From Cryptomeria japonica (taxonomy: Eukaryota > Streptophyta > Pinopsida > Cupressales > Cupressaceae), in contig NC_081407.1 of the NCBI RefSeq assembly GCF_030272615.1, positions 438,249,230 to 438,305,229 on the forward strand: a DNA stretch of 56,000 nt. The letters are read 5' to 3'. Of the stretch, positions 9,616-20,905 are shown in pieces; position 1 is the first letter of the stretch, and every line of letters begins with the position of its first letter. Below the pieces are notes generated by a model. The model ran no database searches. It was not told where the DNA came from and saw nothing but the letters and a program-made list of their open reading frames with translations. The position numbers and the translations under genes are program-made.

Positions 9616-12453
9616 ATGTTTGTTGAAATGACGTCTCAACCTTCTTACGAATCCATGTCATCACAATTGAGAAATCAATCATGTCAATCCAATCTCTTCA
9701 TGTCTCAGAACTTGGATCAAACTTATCATGATGACGTAAATGTCCAAATACAAAAACTAGAGGAGAAACTAGCTCAAGAAAAGGAGATTTTGGAACAAAA
9801 AGTGAAAAACATTGAGAAGAATAGATCACAAATGTCCAAAATGTTTAAAAAATTTCCAGGTCGAAATCCAAATATTGAGCCAATTGAAGTAAGATCTCTT
9901 ATCGAATGATCAAACATACTAGATCTCCTCTCACAAATAGAGATGATGAAACAATTTCAAGAAAAGAGACAACAACATTATGTGCCTTCACAACAAGAAC
10001 AAGAAGGTGTTTACTATCAATCAGATTTTCAACCATCACAACCAATTGTTCAACATTTCCAACAGACACAACCAATGGTCCAACATATACAACCAACACA
10101 ACCAATAGTCCAATTTCAACAATATGTCCAACCAACTATACAATGTCCACAAATAGTTCAACCAATGGTGGAATATCAACAAGTTCAATCAACATATCAA
10201 TGTCAACAACCACAACCAAACATTCAAAAACAAAGGTTGCAACACACACCAACCCAAGTTTCAAACATGTCATAACAATTGAACCAAGTCCAATATCAAA
10301 ACATGACATCAGACCAGAACCAACTTCTTACCAAACAAGTTCAAATTCCAGATACAACTATGTCAAAACCTCGAAAGAAAGATGGCCTTATTGCAAGGAT
10401 CTTAAGGAAATTACCAAGTGAGTTCTTTGAGGAAGATCAAGATAATACACTTATGTCTAGAAATGCCTCATCCCCCCACAAACAAATTGACTCTCCAATG
10501 GCATCTATCCCTACACCTTTAGAAGTTTCCCAAGAACCTTCCATATTGTCCTCATCAAACAATACACCCAAGGATGAAATTATCCAAGGGCTATCCATAA
10601 TTGATTGCCAAGATAATCCAATTCATGATGCACATCCTTGTCATGTTTTAGAAATACAAGACCCAATGCCACCATGCACTTTATTGCCATTACCTGTTTT
10701 AGAGTACCCCATTTGAAGTCCCTCTTCCTCATGTTCAAGCATTGATTCCTTGCCAGAATCCATCACAAATGTTCAAAGTGCATTTCCTTCATGCCAAAGC
10801 ATTAATCCCTTGCCAAAATCCCCCATGCATATCCAAAGTCCAACCCCATGTCAAGAGGATAATTTAGAGTATGAAGAAACGTGTCTTGAAATAGATGAAG
10901 ATCAAGATCTTGAAACCTTATCATCCCATCCAATTGTTGACCAAGATCCCATTTCCCTAGACACTCGTAATGATTCACTTATTCCTGTCAATTCTATCCA
11001 AGAACACAATGTCCTTTCAAATCCCATTGACATTCCACTTCCTAAGAAAGATCAAGATATCCCTTCCATCCTTTCTGATGATCCCATTAAAAGTCAAGAG
11101 CAAAGCACCTTTAAAGAGGATTCCAATGATCTTCCTCCTTGTCAAGATCAAATTATTCCTTTAAATCCTCCACAAGATCCTTTTGTTCCTCCATCTCCTT
11201 GTCTTAATGCTTCATATACACTCCTAGATTGCATTTCTTTTGATGATCCCATTATTTCTCCCATTCCATCTCTTGAAGAGCCTGTCATTGAACCATGTCC
11301 ACTACACAATCCTAGTCCCCCTCATGATCGTAATCCCCCTCATGATTCTAACATGTTAGTGCAAGATGTTCATGAACCCTCGACATGCATAATGGGTTCT
11401 TCCACTTTGGTGCAATCCAATCCACTTCAAGATCTCATTATTTCTCTCATATCATATCAACCTCATAATGGACTTGCATCTTCTTCCCAAAGAAAAGAGT
11501 ATCCTACAAGTGAAGATATTCATAAAGGCAAAGGAGTAGATCTCCATAAGCAAGAATCCCTTCATGTTAAAGAAAATATTAAGGGTCATGGCCTTAGTGA
11601 AATTCCTCAAGATGTGGGTACCCCTACTAAATCCAACATCCCTTCAAAATCCAAACATATCCCTTCCCCTTTATCCCTTCCATCCATCTTAGGTCCTTAT
11701 ATTCCTTCGTCCACTATGTAAGGTTAGCAAAGGAACACATATTTGAGTAACTTTCATCCATGCAAAAGACCTCCACTTCATTCCTATCCATCCATGCATT
11801 CCTTTCCCCCTCCAAGCAATTTGGATGCCAAGCATAAAAGTCATAAGTCTAAAAATCCACATGTATTCAAGGATCAACATGTCCAATCTAATCAACATGT
11901 CAAAGAAAAGAAAAATATGATCCAAAAAGAAAAGAAAAAATCCAAAAGGTCACAAAGGCCCATTGCTCAAAAACAAAATTCAAAATATATATGGGTTCCT
12001 AAATCCCTTATGCAAGCAATGCACTCCAAGGAACCACAAAAGCATGAAAAATCAAAAACCATGTGGATCCCTAAGCAGCTCCTTGAAGCACAAAAGCCTA
12101 AAGAAACATCAAAATTGGCATCTACAATTGCTATTCCTCCATCCAAACCTTACAAGTCTATTCCTCCACCACCTTCTTCATCCATTTTGGGCCCTTATGT
12201 CCAAAAATCCCAAGCTATTCCTCCATCCAAATCTCACAATCTGAGATCCATTTTTCCTCCATCAATCCATCACCCCTCAAGGTGTGTTCCAATGTTGATC
12301 TTGCCTTCATTTCCATCCAATGAAGCCCAATTCTTCCAATACCCTATCCATTATCCAATGCATATTTTCCATCCCTTCGGTCCAATCCTTTGCATAAATC
12401 CTTGCCTTAATTTTATCTCTTTTTCCATGTCCTTATCCTACCAATGTCTTTGA
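9616..12453 (+). pseudogene. Sense ORF1 of the giant element, gag-position low-complexity protein, five in-frame stops
   Basis: From ATG 9616 one reading frame runs 946 codons to the stop at 12453 without a frameshift. It is interrupted by TGA 9907, TAA 10273, TGA 10714, TAA 11719 and TAG 11725. At least two of these look like Gln codons changed by one transition. The parts in order are: a short coiled coil (EEKLAQEKEILEQKVKNIEK, about residues 53-72); a Gln-rich stretch with repeated QPIVQ/QPMVQ words; a long Asp/Pro/Ser-rich acidic stretch; and a basic C-terminal part with a repeated motif (YIWVPKSLMQA and TMWIPKQLLEA). There is no zinc knuckle, protease or polymerase signature. The position after the leader is that of gag, but homology to gag is not visible. 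Function unknown. Confidence 0.6.
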
Positions 12454-12480
12454 GCATACTTTTAAAGGTCATGGTCCATT

Positions 12481-12720
12481 TTTTTTAAGGCTACTATCCA
12501 AAAAAAAAAAAGATGCTTAAGTCCTTCTTCCATCCCCTATCATGTGTCCATTTTCGACTAAAATGTCAAAATACAAAAAAAAAAGTAAAAAAAAAAAAGA
12601 AAAAAGAAAAAAAGTAAAGCAAAAATAATTCGTCCACTGGTGAAAACCTGGCAAACAGGCGCCTTGGGCAAGTACCGTGATGAAAACCTAGCAAACAGGC
12701 ATCATGTGTAATTTATGAAC
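12481..12720 (+). promoter_or_regulatory. A-rich tract followed by a conserved GGTGAAAACC box
   Basis: An A-rich stretch (12560-12615) precedes two copies of GATGAAAACCTRGCAAACAGGC-like sequence, near 12638 and 12677, separated by GCGCCTTGGGCAAGTACC. The arrangement is preserved at 40497-40565 in the diverged relative although surrounding DNA is not, which suggests a cis-acting role or a conserved structure. Confidence 0.55.
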
Positions 12721-14033
12721 TTCTTGCACACCACACTTGGGGGCAAGTTTCCTCCTCCATATACTTGGGGACAAGTTTTATCCTATCATATCCTTTTGTC
12801 CTTCATTGTTCCATTATCCTATCGATCCCCTGTCATTACCCTTCATATCCTATTGTCCCTCATGTCCAGTTTCCCTTTCCACCTTTGATCTTGACAAGGC
12901 TGAGGATTGTCATGAGCATCATGCCTCTTGTTTGCAACTTTTAGTCCATCATAGCTTTTGGTCTTTATCCATTTGCTTATTACAACCTTTCATCCATATT
13001 CCCTAGCTTATTGCAACTTTCTACTACTATCCCTTAGCCTATCCTGACCTTCAGTCCATGTCCCTTATCCATTCTTGGTCTTGCTTATCCTATCTGTTGT
13101 CTTCAAAATCTGATTCTCTTTAACATCCTTAAAATAATATGATTTAACTCGGTGTAGAAGAGACATCAAAGATAAGGAAATTCTCAAGACAACATATGAC
13201 AAGGTTTGATTGAACCTTCTACACTTCAGACTTACTCAGAGCCCAAGTGGGTATACCTTTGTGAATTGAATTCACACTTTCAAACATAAACCCACAACAA
13301 ACCAGTCTAGAAAACCAGTGGATCTATTCACCTTGAAATTAACTGAAAATAAAGAATGAAAATTATACTTAAATTCAGCATTTCGATCAACAAAACATGC
13401 AATAAACAACTTCAATCAATACCAGTGCCTTATCCAAGGTCACAAAATCATCTAAACTCAAATAATACTCCTCAAACAAAATATCTTTATGCATCCCATT
13501 GGCTTGGTTTCTATTAATCCTTGTATATGCCTGACACCTACGAGAACTTATGCATTCCAAATTAAGCTATGATCATCAAAATTCAAAGTCTCTTCCAAAG
13601 AGTTTACTGGTATGAGTGATCCCCGCATCTTTAATCTCCCTCCTAAAGCGAAAAGCTAGCGAACACTTTTACTAAAAATTGCTTTGCAATTCCATTCAAA
13701 CAAAATAACCCTGGATTATTTAGAATGAAAACAGTAAACAAATTGTAAACACACTTGAAGACGACACAAAGCTTCACTCAAAACCGATGGTCTGTATATT
13801 GATATTAAGTTCAAGAAATATTACAAGAAGTTTTTGAATATTCTCCATTAGACTTAGAAAAGCTCAGATAAATTTTTGCAGCATTTTCTTACAATTCTTT
13901 GCGATCCTTTTTCCTCTAGTCCTGGTATCCATTTATAACAACATGGATGCACAAAGCTTCAGACTTCTCGAGGAGAGTTTGTTACAATCATTTCTTTCAA
14001 AATAAAGAGGTTACAAGCTTTTCGCAAAAACAG
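12721..14033. other. Interior with no gene; includes the DNA downstream of the antisense ORF
   Basis: The first part (12721-13130) is pyrimidine-rich and resembles 40570-41250 of the relative. From about 13140 the composition changes, and this likely marks the edge of the block that carries the antisense ORF. The span 13140-14033 would hold its 3' untranslated region and terminator. The sense-strand frame 12737-13006 has no support. Confidence 0.5.
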
Positions 14034-17000
14034 TTACAAGCTCTTTTCGGCCTCTACAGTTTCTTCAATAGGCTGTTTGGTTGCAACCTCTTCTACCTTT
14101 TCAGGGGTGCTCTCCAACTGTTCTGGATCATGGGTGGCATATTTGGTTGTCCACTCATCATACACCTCTTCTGTCAGCCATAAGAAACTAATCACTTTAT
14201 CCTTAGTCTTGGTCAACCTTTTCCAAGAATTTCTCATTTTGTTGACTTCTGAATTGAGAAAACCATAATGTGACTTAATTTTCTCTATCTCTTGTATTGT
14301 CAAAACAAAGAAATAAGCATCATCTAGATCAATAATTCCTTTAACTCTTGCTGACAATTTAGCTTCTATCTCCTTAAGCCACATTTGTTTGTCCTTTAAT
14401 TGATCTGGGCTAGCAAAAACTCCTGGGAGCAACTCAAAAACTTGATCAGTATACTCCTTTTTGCACAAACTAACCTTCCTATCAACATTATCCATCTCTG
14501 CTGCTAATTGTACTAAAACTTTAGTGATGTCAGAAGTGGATTTAATGATGGGATTGGCCCTTGCTTCATCGCAGGATACACACATAAACTCTGAATCTTG
14601 CTCCCTAGGCCTCCATTTGTCAAAAATAGGTGTCAAAATGGCCTTGTCTCCCCTGATCTCATTCCATATATCCATAATTTTACCTACATTGTTGTAGAAC
14701 AATGAGGCATTCATTGTATCTACAAAACTGGAAATTGTAGCCCTTACTCTCTCCTCATACTTCTTTGCATATAAGGCCTGAGCTTGTTTTAAGTTTTCTA
14801 ATTCTTGAGGAGTAATTTCAACCATTTGAGAGCTGGAGGGTACTGGAGATGGTGGAAACTCAATGATAGGGCTAGTAGGTGGAGGCCTTGCAGGAGAAGA
14901 GGAAATCATCAGTGTTGAAGACTCACCTTGATGGTATTGTCCAGTCAACTGGCTCTGCAGCTTAGCAATGATGCTATCTTTACCTCTTACCTCCTCCTTA
15001 GCATTGTTATAGGCCTTCAAAACTGTTTCCAACTTGACTTGGAGGGCCTCTTTCTCTTTGGCTTCCTTTTCTGCTACTGCAACACTAAATTTTGCAGTCT
15101 CTAACACAGTGCTAGCAGCTTCCACTACCCCTGTACTCTGCACTCTCTTCACCATCATCCCACCAAGGTAACTTGACCCTAGGGTGTCTTTTCTTTTCTT
15201 ACTCTCATTTCTCTTGAGAGACCACATGACGAGTGCAACATTATCCTTATTGAAAGTAATCCGCTCCATGGGTTTGGTCTCCTTCCTCACTGCGTCTAGT
15301 ACCAGGGCGTCTGCTATATCCCACTCGGGTAGAATAAGCACTCCAACTTGTGCTACCATATCTCTCCCTTGCTCAGGGGTGATGGTTTTGAACTCTTCCA
15401 TCATCTCTTGCTTTATTTCCTCTTCTACTATGGTTGGATCTTTATTAGGCTGCTTAGCCTTTCTCTTTTCACATCTTGCATTATATTTATCTATGTTCTG
15501 TTTCCATATAAACTGCATAAATGCTTCTAATGTGACAAAATTGTTGTCAGCCAAGAAGGCATTACTGGTCTGCTTTATCTTAGGATCCCACTCCTGGCCT
15601 TTGAGTTCAGTGGTGGTAATATCCATTTCAGTAGCAATGGGTTCTTTTGGCATTCCTTCTTCCATTTCATCATAAGTGTAGGCAATTTCCCCTAGACTAC
15701 CTAACTGTAGGAGTTGCTTAGCTATTGCTTGCTCATTTCCTATATGGATAGGGGATTGGGATGGGGAATACAAAGCTGTATCCGATTGTACTTCTTTCCC
15801 TACCCTTTGCTTCTTTGGGCTTTCTTGGATGTCAATGACATCTTGTATCTTCCTCTTTCCTTTAGAGGTAGAGGGCTCCCTTGTCGTAGGCATTAGCACA
15901 CTATAACTGGATTTCTTATGCAGTGTATAATCACCAGGAGGGATTGCTTTGCTGGAAGCTGACCTACTTAGGATCATTCTCAACTTTTCAGGGTTGCTTT
16001 TGATTATAGCTTCCCTCTTCTCCTTTAGGGTCTGCATCACATCTTTAAAGCAAACAATTAAAAACTTTATTTTCTCCTCCAGAGGGAAAAAGCTAGACAA
16101 TGGGTCATAGCTGGCATCAAACTGATGCACAAAATCCAAGGCTTTCTTATAAGCCACCCATTTCTCTTTTCTTAGCTCTTGCTCATCTAGATCAAACTCA
16201 TTTCTGATGAGGTCTTCAGGAAACTGAAATTGATGGGGCCTACCTCTGCATGCTGCTTTCTTTCTAAACATGCCATTGAAGAAGTCTTCTGGATCAACAC
16301 ACCTGGACACTGCAGTGGACAAATGATAAGGCTTGAGAAAATCCTCAAAGCAATTCCAACCTCCTTTTGTTATTACAAATTGGTGGGCTATGGTAGCTGC
16401 AGGGAAAATAGTCCCTTTACCCCTGCCTGTCAACTCTGCCTCTTGTACACCACCAATTTCTCTAAGGATCTTTGCAATTGCCACTTTGAGAGGGACCTGG
16501 TAAGGTAGCAAGAATGGGGTGCCTCTAAAACCAAACACTCTGAAAACTGTCGAGACTGGATACAAGTAAATGTCACCCCAGTTATGAACAATTTTTATGT
16601 TCTCTGCAAATTCTTTTGGTCTTATGAATTCCAAAAGAACCTTGGGGATTCTTGGGTTCTCTGAGCAGAGGAGAGTCCTAATCTTGGATGCAAAGTATTT
16701 GTCAAACTTCAAGAAACTGACATCCTCTCTATCCCATGACAACACAGTACTCCATAATTGTACCGGCATTTTTTCTCCTTCTTTCTCCTTAACAAGGTCC
16801 AGTCCACTGCCAAAGTAATCACCACCCTTGAAGAGAAATAGATGCATCAGGAGTGAGTACCATCCGAAAGGCCTATCCACCTTTCCATTCTTTATTCCTA
16901 TTAACCCTCCATGGATAGCATCAGCAATGAAAGAGGCATAATCAAATGTAATTGCAAGAGAAGGATTCAAAATCTGAGCAATCATTAACAGGTAGTGATT

Positions 17001-17675
17001 TGGCATATTTGCTTCAGCATCTTCTCCCAAAACTTGGCAAAGTGCCCAATACATTCCTTTAGCCCTCAGGGTGAACATACTCAATGAAAAGGGCTCTTGT
17101 GTGTTGGGTCCTACAACTGTCAACCCACCTATCTTCACAAAAAATTCCTTGAGAGGCCCGTTCCTGAGATGACTCCTCTGTGCACTGTAAATTTGAGCTA
17201 ATGATTTGAAGTTTATGGGCTCTATAAAATTGGTAAACTCATTGAGCCCAAAAGCCTTCCTGAATTCTTCAGCATTAATCTCAATAAGGGTTTTTCCATT
17301 TATATCCCGAATGCTTCTTGTGACTGGATCATAGTTAAGCGCAATTTTGGGTCACAAATCTATGTCTATAAATACCCCTGGAACTACCAATTTCCCAACA
17401 TCTAATTCCCAAATACTGTTTTGCGGGGCTAGAGATTTTCTCATTCCAAATCCAATCTTAAATAACCCCAACCCAGACAATCCAACCTGTGGGTCTCTTA
17501 ACCAGTTACCCTTGTCATACAGTCCTTCTCCTATCTTTAAACAGGGAGCTCTAGGCACTAATTCTTTTGCTTTTGATGCCTGATTAGTTGACAACGTCAA
17601 CTGTTCTAAAAAATCATCACAGACACTCCTTTCTGAATAATTGACTTTGCCAAAAAATTCTCTTTTAGGAGCCAT
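14034..17675 (-). pseudogene. Antisense ORF of the giant element, 1,213 codons with one in-frame TGA
   Basis: ATG 17675 (context AAATGGC, favourable in plants) opens a frame that reaches a stop at 14034. It is interrupted only by TGA at codon 108 (17352-17354). Sequence on both sides is protein-like and in register, so this is one frame with one nonsense change. Downstream, the next ATG gives a 1,034-residue open frame. Features, numbered over the whole frame: a mixed alpha-rich N-terminal half with hydrophobic segments around 205-285 (for example ADAIHGGLIGIKNGKVDRPF, GWYSLLMHLFLF); a basic nuclear-localisation-like cluster near 605-626 (KGKRK, SPKKQR); a coiled coil about 853-910; a Pro/Ser-rich linker about 926-947; and a helical acidic C-terminus. 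No enzyme motif is recognised. It could be a captured host gene or an antisense ORF of the type known in Grande elements. Confidence 0.75.
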
Positions 17676-18046
17676 TTAAAAAATGTAAGAGATGAATACC
17701 ACTCCTAGACACTTCTGTGACGAATCAATATCTTATCTAAAACACACCACACAGGAATTGCTACACAGGAGTACGAGAAAACATGTTCTTAACTTGAAGG
17801 AATTTGCTCTGCAACTGAACTGACTTGCTCTGTACCTCAAGAAAATAGCTCCGCATCTGCTCCTCTACAAAATTCTTTAAAAGATATCTTCACCCAGTTG
17901 ATAGGAAATCAAATATTGTACTCAGGGTCTTAACTACAACATTGATTCCGCATGCTTCGGCCGTCCCTTCAAAATTGAATTCATAGGAGAATTCATATTT
18001 TTCGCTCCAACGGGTCACAACATTCCTGCAAGTCTTTCATTTTGCT

Positions 18047-18110
18047 CTTTCGCAACTTCGCGAAGCATAACTATTGGGCAGCTTGGTCCTGCGAAATAGC
18101 GCCGACCGTC
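18047..18110. repeat. TTTCGC inverted repeat, copy 1
   Basis: CTTTCGCAACTTCGCGAAGC is followed by CCTGCGAAATAGCGCCGACC at 18088. The right arm matches those of the other three copies. Confidence 0.7.
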
Positions 18111-18343
18111 CAATCAAAAGAAACTTGATTGAGCGTTATACTAACTAACAACTTTGGCTCCGCGCTGGGTCCCACTTCTCTATTGGCTACATGATACCAC
18201 ATGGCACTCAACCACTAGCCTTGAAACTTCTTTCGCATTCAACTTAATGCTGGCCACGTGTCTTTCTTTTATACTACCGGTTCCACCTTGGCGGGCCCAC
18301 AACTTTCTTCTTAGACCACGTGTCGCCAGACACGTTGCCATCT

Positions 18344-18769
18344 ATCATGACACGTGGATGGATCTCATTCACTTTCGCTATTTCGCAGGGTCTAAAGCAC
18401 GAGCATCTTACCCTTGTGAAATAGTGTGGGCCATCATATCATCTTTTAAGTGATCGACATTTAACCATCTGAATAGGCTGTCGGGAGTGGTGGGCCCTCT
18501 GACTCACTATGAACACCTGGCATCCAGTCACCTTCGGAGCTGACTTGTCACTTTTCATCATGACACGTGGATGACTCTCGTTCACTTTCGCTATTTCGCA
18601 GGGTCTAAAGCACGAGCATCTTACCCTTGCGAAATAGCGCGGGCCGTCAGATCATCTTTTAAGTGATCAACATTTAACCATCTGAATAGGCTTTCGGGAG
18701 TGGTGGGCCCTTTGACTCACTATGAACACCTGGCATCCAGTCACCTTCGAAGCTGACTCGTCACTTTTT
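18344..18769. repeat. 213-bp tandem duplication in the promoter-like region
   Basis: Unit A (18344-18556) and unit B (18557-18769) start at ATCATGACACGTGG and stay aligned with only scattered substitutions. Each carries one G-box and one hairpin. The arms of copy 2 are 18373-18391 and 18410-18426; those of copy 3 are 18586-18604 and 18623-18639. The arms are TTTCGCTATTTCGCAGGGT and ACCCTTGCGAAATAGCG (weaker in A). Confidence 0.93.
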
Positions 18770-18976
18770 CATATGCCGAGAGAAAGCCACTAGGCTCCAG
18801 TTAATTCTTGACAGTTGTATCCGCCAGGTCATCTCCCAACTTGCGATCTGACTCACCTCTGGGGCCCACCTTTTAGCCTTTAATCCTGACCTGCTGACTG
18901 TTGTGACTTATGCCACGTGTCGCCATTTTACTTGCTCTCATCAACCAGCTAGACGCCTAGGTGGCATGCCATGTCA

Positions 18977-19039
18977 TTTTCGCAACTTCGCTGGTTTTAA
19001 ACTACGTGCAACTTCACCTAGCGAAATAGCGAAAGCCGT
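18977..19039. repeat. TTTCGC inverted repeat, copy 4
   Basis: TTTTCGCAACTTCGCTGG at 18977 pairs in part with CCTAGCGAAATAGCGAAAGC at 19017. It is more like copy 1 in its left arm. Confidence 0.65.
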
Positions 19040-19040
19040 A

Positions 19041-19672
19041 GATCCATCCGCGAGATGCGCACTAGTTACTGGGCCTGACAACTTTAGGAGAAAAACATAT
19101 AAGGCATAAATTTTGCGATTAATTAACATGATCGCCTAGGCAAACAACAAGGGGGGACACTTCCTACGATCCCGTGACCCATTACTTAAGTGAATAAAGT
19201 AATGAAAGAATAGAAACCAGAGGGTTTTAAACAAACATTAGAGGATCTAAAATCAAAAACCCTTGAACCCTTGAGGCCTAAAACAAAGCTGAAGCATTTG
19301 AAAAAGCGCCCTACTCAAAATTTCAACAAACCATAGCCAATCATGGGAAAAGAAAAGCCCATTTTTAATCAATGATAACACTATCCATATCTTATCACTA
19401 TCCATACACTCTTTTTCATTCCTTGATCTTGATCTAACATAAGGACGCAAAATTTAAACATAGTTTCAAAAACCTTGACATGTCCCTCATGCCATGTCAC
19501 TGCTTTACATTGTCATATCCAGTCTCTTGTCCCATCACACAATAGCCCTTGAAAATTGCATCCGTATTGTCTCCATGATAAAAGGCCTTTGTCTTCCCTC
19601 TATCCACCAACATTTCAGCAAACCTATTTATTCACCTGTCATATTCCTTGCCTTACTAGACACTGGGGGCAA
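19041..19672. other. Giant-element interior without a visible gene
   Basis: Includes the probable right edge of the antisense cassette. The short frames 19253-19450 and 19494-19691 show no domain or composition that supports coding. Confidence 0.5.
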
Positions 19673-19830
19673 AATCATAAAAATCATATAATGTTCTGAA
19701 AAAAATCCCTAAAAATCAAATAATGTCCTAAAAAAATCCCTAAAAATCAAATAATGTCCTGAAAAAATCTCTAAAAATCAAATAATGTCCTTTAAAAAAA
19801 TCCCTAAAAAGTCAAATAAAGTCCTGAAAA
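19673..19830 (+). repeat. Tandem repeat of about 31 bp, five units
   Basis: AATCCCTAAAAATCAAATAA followed by TGTCCTGAAA recurs five times with small changes. It is noncoding, and no counterpart was noticed in the relative at 39.4-42 kb. Confidence 0.88.
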
Positions 19831-20764
19831 ATGAACAAAAAAAAAAATTGTAAAAAAACTCAAAATTCCTACAAAGTGAAAAACATCAAAATCCAAAAAC
19901 AATTTCTTTGGAATTTTGCATTTTGTCAATAAATGGTCCCCTTTGTGCATAGATAGATCGCTGAGCATACATCCAATGACAATCAATCAAACATTGTGCT
20001 TTAATGAAATCATGCATTAACAGGTGAACTGTTTGACCAAGCAAGCATTCAACCTAATCACAGTTGTCACATCAATCCAACTAGCATCCACATTACCATT
20101 GGTCCTTGTCAACATTATCATGGGTCTTATACAGGGTGTGGTATACTCGAAACCAGACTGTGTCCTGTCTTCGACGGGGTACAACATTCCCTGAAACCGG
20201 ACAACATGATCATTCTTGTTTTCCACTTTTGACAATGATGATCAGTCTGTTTGTTTGACTTGGTTGAATTTGTGCATCTTATCTTTTTACTAATTTATCT
20301 TGGGCTTCGATCATGTTCCTATGTTGCTCGATGATGTCACTGAGTGATTTAGAGTAACCGGGATGGTTCATGGTCCCTTTTGTTTTTTTGTTGTGTTTGT
20401 TGTTTGTGGAATGTTTGTCACAAACTGGGGCAACTATATCATTGGGTGTCTGTGATAAGTATGTTTGCTTTGTGAACGCCGCACATACCTCGACCCTTGA
20501 TGTATACACCCTAGGATGCTTCACTCATTCCTTGTGTGTGATGTGTCTGTCTTTTGCAAAAGGGGTTGCGTTCCAGCTCTGGCCTTCAATGCCATGATGC
20601 TCTGCATCCACTTTGCTACAATAAATAAAGGTTCTCACCTACTTATGTGCATTTGTGAAAGCAAGTTTTCCTTCATCTCTAACTGTCCTCTATCTAATTT
20701 CTTCTTACTAACATTTCTTCCGTCAGTCTTGGCAGTCCGTTCGGTCTAGTTCGGTCATAAGTGC
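19831..20764. other. Giant-element interior without a supported gene
   Basis: Small minus-strand frames at 20017-20235 and 20279-20524 read as ordinary-looking but short peptides with no recognisable motif. They could be chance frames or remnants. I see nothing else. Confidence 0.45.
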
Positions 20765-20905
20765 ATAATTGTGCTTGTGCACACTGTCTTGCGCTTGTGC
20801 AGCATCAAGTTGCACCTGTGTACCTTACATAGGCACAAAACATCATTACACAGGTGCAGAACATCTCCACATAGGCACAAAACCTATTTACACAGGCGCA
20901 GGTCT
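20765..20905. repeat. Array of CACAGGYGCA words near the 3' end
   Basis: Three words in the same sense as the leader minisatellite (GCGCTTGTGC, TGCACCTGTG and similar) are followed by four in the opposite sense (CATAGGCACAAAAC, ACACAGGTGCAGAAC, ACATAGGCACAAAAC, ACACAGGCGCAGG). The inverted words are complementary to the leader repeat at 7781-7905. Confidence 0.75.

Larger units (their letters stand above)
17676..19040 (-). promoter_or_regulatory. Promoter-like region upstream of the antisense ORF
   Basis: This block is more GC-rich than its surroundings and lies directly upstream of the antisense start. It contains five palindromic CACGTG G-boxes (18255, 18317, 18351, 18564, 18914), several in ABRE-like contexts such as CCACGTGTC and GACACGTGG. 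It also has four TTTCGC...GCGAAATAGCG inverted repeats. Known plant bZIP/bHLH factors bind G-boxes; activity here is inference. No clear TATA box was found near the antisense start. Sense-strand frames here (18154-18453, 18903-19109) have no support. Confidence 0.5.

Noticed and set aside
9906-10421. Thr/Ser-rich plus-strand frame of 171 codons
   Set aside because: It is the shifted reading of the Gln-rich repeats of the sense ORF; the frame at 9616-12453 is longer and continuous across them.
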